Shown one piece after another: positions 44,622 to 53,160 of a stretch of DNA of 64,000 nt. Every line of letters begins with the position of its first letter. The first letter of the stretch is position 1. Source of the DNA: Flavobacterium sp. Root420 (GTDB lineage Bacteria > Bacteroidota > Bacteroidia > Flavobacteriales > Flavobacteriaceae); the NCBI RefSeq assembly GCF_001427905.1, contig NZ_LMEF01000001.1:62394-126393 (forward strand), written 5' to 3'. Both the position numbers and the translations under genes were made by a program. Under the pieces are notes generated by a model. It worked only from the letters and a program-made list of their open reading frames with translations. It did no database searches and was not told the DNA's origin.

Positions 44622-45869
44622 TTAATTGTTTTTGATAGTTGGAAATTGAAGTTCGATGGCGCTTTGATTGTAACTATTGGTCGCCTCGGCATATTGTTTT
44701 TTAATATCAATTGCCTGATTTAAAAAACTGATGTACGACCAATAACTCATATCGCCATTGGCATAGCTTTTTTGGGCGCTGCTTATAATTTGATCCGCAT
44801 ATTGCAAGCCTTCATTCTGATAATATTCAAGTGCTTTTTGTTGTTTTTGGAAGTTGTTTTGCAATTCCTGCTGTTGCAAATTCAAGGTTAATTTGCTTTT
44901 ATCCAAAGCCAATTGTGACTGCGAAATACTAATCTCAGAAGCTTTGGCTTTCGCCGAATTCACCCCGCCAAACAACGGAATCTGCAAGCCTGCCGTAAAA
45001 CCCTGAAACAATGATTCGGTGTTGATGGTTTGGGCAAAATACCCCAATCCTACTTTAGGTGTTCGCAACGCTTTGTATGTATTGGTTTCCTTTTGATAAA
45101 CGGAAATCTGCTGTTGATAATAATCCGTCAGTAAACCTTCTGCTTTTGAATTTTCTTCTTGTTTTACAACAGAATAGTGCAAAGGCGTTTTTTCATCGGG
45201 AATTATGTTTTCATCGGTCTGAACAAAAAATTGCAATTGTTTTTGGTAAATTACCAGATCATATTCTAATTGTGCTTTCTGCGTTTCAATTTCTTTTACT
45301 TTCGCTTTAGCGCTGATCACTTCAATGTTTCCGCTCTCTCCGGTTTGAAAACGTAATTCGGCATTTTTTAGAAATTTGGTGTAAATCGCATTTAATTCTG
45401 AGTTTAATTTCTGAATCGAAACACCGTATAAATATTGATAATAGGCCAATGTAACCGCTTTTTCAATTTCATAAGACGATAAAGCTTTTCGCTTCTCGGC
45501 TAGCTTTACCAATTCTTCCTGTAATTGACGATTTGCTTTTGTGATATTCCCGATGGGGAAATATTGTTGAATTGAAACATTATGATCAAAATCGGCACTA
45601 TTGAATTGTCCGCCCTGATATTGCACCTGAACCGGGTCTGCCTGAAATGCGGTCTTTTTTAGGATGGTTTGTTTTTCGATTTCTTTATCGGCAATTTTTA
45701 AATCGATGTTGTTTGATTTGGCAAGTTCTATTGCTTTTTCTAAAGATATTTTGGCTTGCGCCGATGTTAACGTGCTCACCAATAGGAATGCACTTAACCG
45801 CAAAGCGCGCAAGGTTTTTTTCGCAAGGTTCGCAAGCCGATGTGTCTTTATTTTATATAGTGTTTTCAT
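44622..45869 (-). CDS. TolC family outer-membrane factor (CzcC-like)
   Basis: A 415-residue outer-membrane factor with long helices (LEKAIELAKSNNIDLKIADKEIEKQ, RFQTGESGNIEVISAKAKVKEIETQKAQLE). The signal peptide region (residues 12-26, LANLAKKTLRALRLS) is encoded by a dispersed CGCAAAG/CTTGCG repeat at 45793-45836, in the opposite orientation to the one in the next gene. It lies between CzcA (120 bases upstream) and CzcB, and completes the tripartite metal pump. Confidence 0.9.
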   Translation of the reverse strand: MKTLYKIKTHRLANLAKKTLRALRLSAFLLVSTLTSAQAKISLEKAIELAKSNNIDLKIADKEIEKQTILKKTAFQADPVQVQYQGGQFNSADFDHNVSIQQYFPIGNITKANRQLQEELVKLAEKRKALSSYEIEKAVTLAYYQYLYGVSIQKLNSELNAIYTKFLKNAELRFQTGESGNIEVISAKAKVKEIETQKAQLEYDLVIYQKQLQFFVQTDENIIPDEKTPLHYSVVKQEENSKAEGLLTDYYQQQISVYQKETNTYKALRTPKVGLGYFAQTINTESLFQGFTAGLQIPLFGGVNSAKAKASEISISQSQLALDKSKLTLNLQQQELQNNFQKQQKALEYYQNEGLQYADQIISSAQKSYANGDMSYWSYISFLNQAIDIKKQYAEATNSYNQSAIELQFPTIKNN

Positions 45870-45885
45870 GTTTTTAATTTTTATT

Positions 45886-45961
45886 TCTCGCAGATCTCGC
45901 AGATCTCGCAGATTTTTTTTGATTCTTTTAAATTAATCTGCCAGATCAGCTGAATCTGCGA
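45886..45961. repeat. CTCGCAGAT tandem and inverted repeat
   Basis: CTCGCAGAT occurs three times in tandem (45886-45914). A reverse copy (AATCTGCGAG) about 40 bases on can pair with it to form a hairpin. It lies between CzcA and the TolC-type gene and may partly terminate or process the operon transcript. Confidence 0.65.
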
Positions 45962-45989
45962 GAGGAATTATTTTACAGGCAGTAATAAA

Positions 45990-48900
45990 TTATCTAATTA
46001 TCTCATTTCTGCCAAATTTCTCCAGCATCAAATACAGAATCGGCAAAACGATTAACGTCAATAATGTTGCTGAAACTAAACCTCCAATAACAACGGTTGC
46101 CAAAGGTTTTTGTACTTCTGCCCCGCCGCTTGTGGACAAAGCCATTGGCAAAAATCCTAACGAAGCTACGGCCGCGGTCATTAAAACCGGACGCAATCTG
46201 GTTTTGGTTCCGATTAAGACTCTTTGAAGCGGGTCCTCTATTCCTTCTGCTTTTAATTGATTGAAATACGAAATCAGAACAATTCCGTTTAAAACGGCAA
46301 TTCCGAATAAGGCTATAAAACCAATTCCCGCAGAAATACTAAACGGCATTCCACGCAGTAATAGCGCAAAAACACCGCCAATTGCCGATAACGGAATTGC
46401 GGTAAAAATCAATCCGGCTTGTTTAAAACTGTTGAAAGTCAGATACAGCAAAATCAATATTAATCCTAATGCAATTGGCAACGCAACCGAAAGTCGTTTT
46501 GTGGCTTCAATTAAATTCTCGAACTGCCCGCCATACGTTACATAATAACCAGCAGGAAGCTTAAAATTCTGATCTAGCTTTTGCTGAATTTCTTCCACAA
46601 CACTTTTGATATCGCGTCCTCGAACGTTCAAACCTACTGAAATTCTGCGTTTTCCGTCCTCACGCGTCACCTGAACAGGGCCTTGTTCATACTCTACAGA
46701 AGCGACCTGAGAAAGCGGCACCTGCTGACCGTTTGGAAGCGGAATAAACAAATTGCTGACATCGTTAATATCAGCGCGATTGTCCTGATTCATTCGGACC
46801 ACAACATCAAATCTTTTGCTTTCTTCATAGATTTTACCGGCACTTTCGCCCGCAAATGAGGAACGAATAATCTGGTTGATATCTGAAATATTGAGTCCGT
46901 ATAAAGCGATTTTATTGTAATCGTATTTGATTGTAATTTGAGGTAAACCTGTTACTTTATCTGCTTTTAAATCACCGATTCCTTCAATATTTTTAATTTT
47001 CGAAATTAACTCAGCTGCTTTGGCGTCGAGGATTTCTAAATCATCACCAAAAATCTTAATAGCAATATCGCTTCGACTTCCGGTCATTAGTTCGTTAAAA
47101 CGCATCTGAATCGGCTGTGAAATCTCAATATTAGCTCCCGGAATAATTTCCATTTCTTCTTTCATGGCATTGGCCAAATCTTCCCAATTATGATATTTGC
47201 CTTTCCATTCTTTTTTGTCTTTTAGAACAATAATTAAATCTCCACTTTCAATCGGCATAGGATCGGTGGGGATTTCTCCACTTCCTATTTTCGTTACAAT
47301 CGTTTTGATTTCAGGAAATTTATCCTTTAATAATTTCTCATATTTAGTAGTCGTTTCTACCATCTGCGTAAGCGAACTTCCGGTCATAATTGTAGCATTG
47401 ATAGCCAAATCACCTTCCTCAATTGTTGGGATAAATTCGCCTCCCATATTTTGGAAAATGATAAAGGCCAAAACAAAAAACCCGAGAGAAATTCCTAAAA
47501 CCACTTTTTTAAACTGCAAGGCTTTATTTAAAAAAGGGGTGTAAATGGATTCGAACCAACGCATCATCCGGTCGCTGAAGTTTTCTTTGTGTTCTGTTTT
47601 TTTAGATAGAAACATGGCGCTGATCATTGGTACATAGGTCAGCGAAAGTATAAAAGCACCAGCAATTGCGAAACCAACTGTCATCGCCATTGGCTTGAAC
47701 ATTTTACCTTCGGTACCAATTAAAGCCAGAATTGGCAGGTAAACTATTAAAATAATGATTTCACCAAAGGCAGCGCTATTCCTGATTTTTGAAGCCGAAT
47801 TATACACTTCAATGTCCATTTCTTCCTGAGAAAGCTCTTTTTTATTTTTGATTTTTTGGAGATGATGCATTGTGGCTTCGACAATAATAACAGCTCCGTC
47901 GACAATAATTCCGAAGTCAATCGCTCCCAGACTCATTAAGTTTCCGCTTACGCCAAAGGCATTCATCAAAATCACAGCAAAAAGCATCGCCAAGGGAATC
48001 ACAGAAGCCACAATCAATCCGGCGCGAAGATTCCCAAGAAACAAAATCAGTACAAAAATGACGATTAAGGCACCTTCCAAAAGGTTTTTAGTCACTGTTC
48101 CAATAGCATTATCAACCAGTTTTCCTCTATCAATAAAAGCTTCGGCCACAACTCCTTCGGGAAGACTTTTATTAATCTGAATCATTCTTTCATGGATTCG
48201 GTTGACTACTGCGCTGGAGTTTTCTCCTTTTAACATCAAAACCAATCCTGAAACAATTTCTCCTTTTCCATCTTTGGTTGAAGCGCCATAACGCAACGCA
48301 ATTCCTTCCCGGACTTCGGCAACATCACGAACTAAAACGGGCGAGCCGTTTCGGTTTTTTACTACCACATTTCCAAGATCATTAATTCCTTTTGCCATTC
48401 CGACGCCGCGGATAAAATAGGCATACTGATCTTTTTCAATATAAGCCCCACCTGTATTTTGATTGTTCTTTTCTAACGCATCAAAAATTTCGGTAATGGT
48501 AACTCCAAGACTATTAAGCGTATTTGGATTGACTGCAATTTCGTATTGTTTCAGTTTTCCTCCCCATGTACTGATATCGGCAACACCTTTAATTCCCTGT
48601 AACTGCGGAATAATAATCCAATCCTGAATCGTTCTTAATTTGACGGCATCAAATTGATTTTCATACCCTTTTTTGGCATAAACATCATATTGATAAATTT
48701 CTCCCAAACCTGTGGTAATGGGTGCTAATTCAGGAGAACCAGCATAAGCCGGAATATTTTCTTCGGCTTGTTTTAAGCGTTGAAATATTTGTTCTCTGGC
48801 CCAATAAATATCGACATCGTCTTCAAAAACGACAGTTACAACCGACAATCCGAAGCGAGAAATACTGCGGAGTTCTATAACATTTGGAACTGTTTTTACA

Positions 48901-49115
48901 GCCTGTTCGAGTGGATAAGTAATTAATTGTTCCACTTCCTGACTGGCCAAAGTTGGCGCTGTTGTGATGATCTGCACCTGATTATTGGTAACATCCGGCA
49001 AAGCATCCAGCGGTAAATTTTTAAGCGAATAACTTCCCCAGGCAATTAATACAAGGGTAAATAGCAGTATAAAGAACTTATTCTTTATACTGAACTGTAT
49101 AATTTTATCTAACAT
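45990..49115 (-). CDS. czcA: CusA/CzcA-type heavy-metal RND efflux permease
   Basis: A 1041-residue RND pump. The proton relay in helix 4 is AIDFGIIVDGAVIIVEA with a single Asp-Gly, which marks the heavy-metal (HME) branch; the N-terminus MLDKIIQFSIKNKFFILLFTLVLIAWG and LPLDALPDVTNNQVQIIT are also typical. It takes up metal ions from periplasm or cytoplasm and expels them through the outer membrane. The metal (Co/Zn/Cd or Cu) is not certain from sequence; the neighbouring ZntA-class ATPase favours Zn/Cd. It is the second gene of the block. Confidence 0.95.
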   Translation of the reverse strand: MLDKIIQFSIKNKFFILLFTLVLIAWGSYSLKNLPLDALPDVTNNQVQIITTAPTLASQEVEQLITYPLEQAVKTVPNVIELRSISRFGLSVVTVVFEDDVDIYWAREQIFQRLKQAEENIPAYAGSPELAPITTGLGEIYQYDVYAKKGYENQFDAVKLRTIQDWIIIPQLQGIKGVADISTWGGKLKQYEIAVNPNTLNSLGVTITEIFDALEKNNQNTGGAYIEKDQYAYFIRGVGMAKGINDLGNVVVKNRNGSPVLVRDVAEVREGIALRYGASTKDGKGEIVSGLVLMLKGENSSAVVNRIHERMIQINKSLPEGVVAEAFIDRGKLVDNAIGTVTKNLLEGALIVIFVLILFLGNLRAGLIVASVIPLAMLFAVILMNAFGVSGNLMSLGAIDFGIIVDGAVIIVEATMHHLQKIKNKKELSQEEMDIEVYNSASKIRNSAAFGEIIILIVYLPILALIGTEGKMFKPMAMTVGFAIAGAFILSLTYVPMISAMFLSKKTEHKENFSDRMMRWFESIYTPFLNKALQFKKVVLGISLGFFVLAFIIFQNMGGEFIPTIEEGDLAINATIMTGSSLTQMVETTTKYEKLLKDKFPEIKTIVTKIGSGEIPTDPMPIESGDLIIVLKDKKEWKGKYHNWEDLANAMKEEMEIIPGANIEISQPIQMRFNELMTGSRSDIAIKIFGDDLEILDAKAAELISKIKNIEGIGDLKADKVTGLPQITIKYDYNKIALYGLNISDINQIIRSSFAGESAGKIYEESKRFDVVVRMNQDNRADINDVSNLFIPLPNGQQVPLSQVASVEYEQGPVQVTREDGKRRISVGLNVRGRDIKSVVEEIQQKLDQNFKLPAGYYVTYGGQFENLIEATKRLSVALPIALGLILILLYLTFNSFKQAGLIFTAIPLSAIGGVFALLLRGMPFSISAGIGFIALFGIAVLNGIVLISYFNQLKAEGIEDPLQRVLIGTKTRLRPVLMTAAVASLGFLPMALSTSGGAEVQKPLATVVIGGLVSATLLTLIVLPILYLMLEKFGRNEIIR

Positions 49116-49220
49116 TTGATTCTATAATGACGTGAGAAATCAGACAAGGTTTGTCTGTTCATTTTGCGGAAAATCCACAACGCTCTTACCGATTCCCGAT
49201 AAGTATCGGGAAGGGCATCA

Positions 49221-49544
49221 TTATGCTATTTGAGGAGGCTGCCAAATGCTTCCGTAGAAATTGGAAGCAAAAACAGAATTATAATTGGGTAAAGCTTTTG
49301 AAATAATGGTAAAAGCTACCGGAAAATCAATAGTTTCAGAAATCTGATAACTTAAAACCTGGGCTCCGCAGCAATTACAGGCACAAAATGGAGAACATAA
49401 GTCGTTGTCCTTATCATGGGAATGATTTGCTTCTGATGAAAATTGGGCAGTTTTATGCATAGCGCTATCCACTTCCATATCTGCACAAGGCATATTTGAA
49501 AGTGCCATCAAATAAATTGACAAAAATATAGCGATCCATTTCAT
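49221..49544 (-). CDS. small Cys/His-rich membrane-anchored protein (DUF6660-like)
   Basis: A 107-residue protein with an N-terminal signal or anchor (1-20), then MPCADMEVDS, a His-rich stretch (NHSHDKDNDL) and a Cys cluster SPFCACNCCGAQ, all suitable for binding soft metals. Similar small proteins are commonly placed ahead of czc/cus operons in Bacteroidota and are called DUF6660; that name is from memory. A TTCCCGAT/ATCGGGAA hairpin (49193-49212) separates it from czcA. It probably delivers or senses metal. Confidence 0.7.
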   Translation of the reverse strand: MKWIAIFLSIYLMALSNMPCADMEVDSAMHKTAQFSSEANHSHDKDNDLCSPFCACNCCGAQVLSYQISETIDFPVAFTIISKALPNYNSVFASNFYGSIWQPPQIA

Positions 49545-49864
49545 GATTGTAAAAATACTATTTATTTCTTATACTAAAAATCTAAATAATTGAAAATGAT
49601 ATTCGTAGTCAGCTAAATTTTTCAATCAAATTTGGTTAAACATTTTTTATTTAAAATTTTACTTTCTAAAAAAAGATCAGAAATAGTAAGAAAATCTACT
49701 TAACTTTAACAATAATTAACATACTACACCTAGTTCTAATTTTAAAGCACAAAAATCTTATTCCACTATAATACAAAAACATAAGTACACATTTCTTATA
49801 ATAATAACATTAGTCTCTATTTTTTCTAAACAGTTTTATTAATTAATTTTAACACTACAAGTCA
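49545..49864. other. AT-rich divergent intergenic region
   Basis: 320 bases with high AT content between the metal block and the decayed outer-membrane gene. No ORF, repeat or convincing promoter consensus was recognised, though the promoters of both neighbours must lie here. Confidence 0.5.
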
Positions 49865-50518
49865 ATGAAATATAATACGCTAATATCCGCCACATTATTA
49901 TTCTTTAGCATGCAAATTTTCGGTCAGGTTTATACCGATAAAATAGTTGGTAAAAAAATGAACAATTAAAAGATAGCCTTAAAGTTGAAGAATATCCATA
50001 TGCCTTACCAATCTGGGGAGAAAAAGTTGCTCAAAAAGGCTATAAATTGCCCTATTCTGCAGGGCTTTCAATAAATTATTTCTGGCAGGATTCTGAGATA
50101 GTGATAAGCGAATTAGAAGTCGGTTTTAATCATGGTCCTCAATATAATTTAGATGAAATTGTACGCTTTGATAAATCTTCAGTTGAGGCCGGTGCGCTAA
50201 CAATCAGGCCTGACATTTCCCGATGCTGATAATAATTGGTCACAAGTTGCGACTTTTAGCAATGTTGCAAAGCATAATACTGCCAACAGAGCACTTGAAA
50301 GTGCCGGAAATATATTGACAACCATGGATGGAACTTTAAGCACATCCAATTCCTCGTCAGTGCAATATTCACTGCAAAAAAGACCTAAAGACATGTGGAA
50401 TTTTCTGATTGGTACTCAATTTCAATACAATAAACATATTATGCTTCGTGCAGAAGTGTTTTTTTTAGGAAGCCGTACACAAGTTTTAGGAGGTCTTCAG
50501 TATCGTTTTGGACTTTAA
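49865..50518 (+). pseudogene. outer-membrane beta-barrel protein, broken by two frameshifts
   Basis: An ATG with a signal peptide (MKYNTLISATLLFFSMQIFGQ) leads to a frame that stops after 34 codons. A run of seven A (49952-49958) would need one more A to continue into DSLKVEEYPYALPIWGEK and the frame 50047-50229 (LSINYFWQDSEIVISELEVGFNHG). A second shift near 50205-50222 is needed to reach FPDADNNWSQVATF and the end AEVFFLGSRTQVLGGLQYRFGL. Together they make about 217 residues with barrel-like strands and a terminal aromatic strand. Either a pseudogene or sequence errors. Confidence 0.75.
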
Positions 50519-50528
50519 ATCAATTAAT

Positions 50529-51302
50529 ATGAAAAAAGGTTTACTATTATTTATTGCTTTCTTTTGTATTACATCAGCCCAATCACAAGTTTTAATTTCC
50601 TTGCTTTTTGGAGACAAACTGAATTCTCCTTTTTTAGAATTTGGTTTGGATGGCGGTGTCAATTTTTCGACGATTTCAAATATGGAAACCTCGGGTACCG
50701 AAGTGGGTTTTAACCTTGGATTTTATTTTGATATCCGATCTAAAAAAAATCCAGCCTGGATGATTAATACCGGCGTTATTGTAAAATCTCCAATGGGAGC
50801 TCATGGTATGCCGGTTTATTCTTTAGGAGATGCCAATTTGGATAATACCTTTGCAGGCGGAAAAGTGGATCGTGAAATCCGTTATTTTAATGTTCCTATT
50901 TTGATTAAATATCAGTTCAAAAATAATATCTATTTAAAAACGGGGCCGCAATTAGGGTTATTAGCCAAAGCTTTTGACAAATTCCGTAAAGAATACGATG
51001 GTGATGATGTGGTTTATAAACACAATATCAGAGACCAAATACATGTAATCGATGCTGGGATTGCGCTTGGTGCCGGTTATCATATGAATGTTGGAAACGG
51101 ATTGAATATGACGGTTCAATATTACTACGGATTGGTTCCGGTAATGAAGGGAGACGGTCCTGAACAATTCAACAGATCTTTGTATGTAACAGCCGGAATA
51201 CCAATCGGACGTGGAAAAGCAGCCAGGAAAAAAGCAGAAAAAGAAACCGAATTAAACCGTGTTATTTTACCTGAGGAAGAAGCACCAAAATCTAAAAATT
51301 AA
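50529..51302 (+). CDS. outer-membrane beta-barrel protein (PorT-like)
   Basis: A 257-residue protein with a signal peptide (MKKGLLLFIAFFCITSAQSQ). The barrel begins FLEFGLDGGVNFSTISN, followed by alternating strands (YFNVPILIKYQFKNNIYLKTGPQLGLL, VQYYYGLVPV) and a charged C-terminal extension (GRGKAARKKAEKETELN). The start at 50529 gives the signal peptide; a frame from 50508 overlaps the previous gene. Function is unknown. It follows the broken barrel gene by 10 bases, so the two once formed an operon. Confidence 0.82.
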   Translation: MKKGLLLFIAFFCITSAQSQVLISLLFGDKLNSPFLEFGLDGGVNFSTISNMETSGTEVGFNLGFYFDIRSKKNPAWMINTGVIVKSPMGAHGMPVYSLGDANLDNTFAGGKVDREIRYFNVPILIKYQFKNNIYLKTGPQLGLLAKAFDKFRKEYDGDDVVYKHNIRDQIHVIDAGIALGAGYHMNVGNGLNMTVQYYYGLVPVMKGDGPEQFNRSLYVTAGIPIGRGKAARKKAEKETELNRVILPEEEAPKSKN

Positions 51303-51892
51303 TTATTAGGGTTGTTGATGGAAACAATCAATCTTAGGATTTCGTGGTTTTGTAAAATAAAATGTGGTTCTGTATACAAGATGGCATTGTTTGGCATGAA
51401 AGGCATTTCAGCCGCCAACGGACTTTGAACAACAACAGTGCCTCCATGAGCCTGAATAGCCTGTAATCCCACAGTTCCGTCAGTATTTGAACCAGATAAC
51501 AAAATACCTACTAAAGCTTCTCCATAAATTTCTGCAGCTGATTCAAAAGAAACATCAATACTAGGTCTGCTAAAATTTATTTTTTCAGAAGTATCCAATG
51601 CCAGCAAGTCATTTTTCTCAAATAATAAATGATAGTTTGAAGGCGCAACATAAACAAAACCCGGAACTAATGGTGTTTTATCTTCAACAATTTTTAATGG
51701 CACACTTGATTTTAAACTAATTAAATCTTCGAGTGTCTGCTCGTCGGTATTTTTTCGATGCACCACAATTACGATTGCAAAACCATTTAATATCGGTAAT
51801 TCCGGTAAGATTTGCATTAAGGCGTTGAGGCTTCCTGCTGATCCTCCTATTATCACCACTTTACAGCCCGATATTACTTCACTTTTCTCCAT
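51299..51892 (-). CDS. cheB: CheB-type methylesterase domain protein
   Basis: A 197-residue stand-alone CheB catalytic domain with no receiver. The catalytic triad is Ser18 (GGSAGS), His45 (VVHRKN) and Asp138 (SGSNTDGTVG). It would hydrolyse methyl-glutamate esters on receptors or other proteins. It overlaps the CheR gene by 19 bases, so they are coupled. Since no chemoreceptor gene is nearby, the substrate may be the hybrid kinase encoded in the same block. Confidence 0.9.
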   Translation of the reverse strand: MEKSEVISGCKVVIIGGSAGSLNALMQILPELPILNGFAIVIVVHRKNTDEQTLEDLISLKSSVPLKIVEDKTPLVPGFVYVAPSNYHLLFEKNDLLALDTSEKINFSRPSIDVSFESAAEIYGEALVGILLSGSNTDGTVGLQAIQAHGGTVVVQSPLAAEMPFMPNNAILYTEPHFILQNHEILRLIVSINNPNN

Positions 51893-52683
51893 ATCTTTTC
51901 TTTATCAAACTGTTTATATTTAGTTGTAGAAATCGAGTATTTTATAGTTTCTTTTGTCCCTAAAGCAAGAAATCCTAATACGGCCAAACTTTCATCAAAT
52001 AAATTAATGACTCTTTTTTGAAGATCATTGTCAAAATAAATTAAAACATTGCGGCATAAAATCAGGTCAAATTCATTAAATGAAGTATCTGATACTAAAT
52101 TATGCAGTGAGTAAACCATCTTTTCAGCGAGTTCTTCATTAAATTTGGCGATACCATAATTAGCAGTATAATAACTTGAAAAATCTTCCAGACCACCCGC
52201 ATCACGATAGTTTTCTGAATATTCTTTCATCATTCGAAGCGGAAAAATCCCTTTTTTGGCTGTTTCTAATACCGAAGCATTGATATCTGTCGCATAAATA
52301 AGCGATTTATGAAGTAAACCTGCTTCTTTTAGCATAATAGCCATCGAATATACTTCTTCTCCCGTAGAACAGCCCGCATGCCATAATCTGATAAAAGGCT
52401 TGGTTCCTAACAATGGTAAAATTTCTTTTCGCAAAACGGTATAAAAAGCAGGATCGCGAAACATCTCGGTTACATTTACTGTGATTTCGTCTACCATTCT
52501 TTTGTAATATTCGGGATCATATCGAACTTTGGAAAGAAACTCATGAAAATGGGTAAATCCATCTAAATGATAGATTCTGTTTACACGTCTTTTCAGTGAA
52601 GCTCTCGAATAACTTCCAAAATCAAAACCATAATATTCGTAAACATCATTTATAAGTGTTTCTAACTCAATATCCTCAATCAT
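51874..52683 (-). CDS. cheR: CheR-type methyltransferase
   Basis: A 269-residue protein with the CheR N-terminal helical domain (1-70) and the SAM-binding domain (RLWHAGCSTGEEVYSMAIML, then FDLILCRNVLIYFD). It transfers methyl groups from SAM to glutamates. No TPR extension or pentapeptide anchor is seen. It is 8 bases after the response regulator gene and overlaps cheB. Confidence 0.92.
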   Translation of the reverse strand: MIEDIELETLINDVYEYYGFDFGSYSRASLKRRVNRIYHLDGFTHFHEFLSKVRYDPEYYKRMVDEITVNVTEMFRDPAFYTVLRKEILPLLGTKPFIRLWHAGCSTGEEVYSMAIMLKEAGLLHKSLIYATDINASVLETAKKGIFPLRMMKEYSENYRDAGGLEDFSSYYTANYGIAKFNEELAEKMVYSLHNLVSDTSFNEFDLILCRNVLIYFDNDLQKRVINLFDESLAVLGFLALGTKETIKYSISTTKYKQFDKEKIWRKVK

Positions 52684-52691
52684 AACTCATT

Positions 52692-53057
52692 TCATATTTC
52701 CTTCAGCACCTGAAGCAATTTATCTACATCTACTGGTTTCGAAATATACGCATCTGCCCCAGCCTCCAAACATTTTTCTTTATCGCCCGTCATCGCCTGG
52801 GCAGTTACCGCTACAACATAAGTCAACCGTCGTGACGGAATCGCTTTTATTAGTGGAATTGCTTCATACCCGTCCATTTCCGGCATCATCATGTCGATTA
52901 ATACGGCATCAATTTCTTCTTCGGATTCTAATAATTTTAAAGCTTCTTCGGCACTTAAACAAGACAAACAATCGAATGATCTGGCACGTAAAGTGTTTTC
53001 TAAAGCAAAAATATTTCTAGAATCATCATCAATAATTAAGAGTCTTTTTTTATTCAT
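52692..53057 (-). CDS. stand-alone response regulator
   Basis: A 121-residue receiver domain. The acidic pocket is LIIDDDS, the phospho-acceptor is Asp55 in LIDMMMPEMDG, and AVTAQAMTGDKEKCLEAGADAYISKPVD contains the Thr and Lys. It resembles the third receiver of the upstream hybrid kinase very closely, pointing to duplication. It lies between that kinase and cheR. A CACAGATT/AATCTGTG hairpin (53100-53150) stands before it. Confidence 0.92.
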   Translation of the reverse strand: MNKKRLLIIDDDSRNIFALENTLRARSFDCLSCLSAEEALKLLESEEEIDAVLIDMMMPEMDGYEAIPLIKAIPSRRLTYVVAVTAQAMTGDKEKCLEAGADAYISKPVDVDKLLQVLKEI

Positions 53058-53160
53058 ATTCGCCTGCTTTTAATTTGGTTTGTTTTTATTTTTTTTGTCA
53101 CAGATTAAAAGATTTAAAAAGAGTTCTTAATCTGTGAAATCTGTGGCAAAACTTTTTTAA

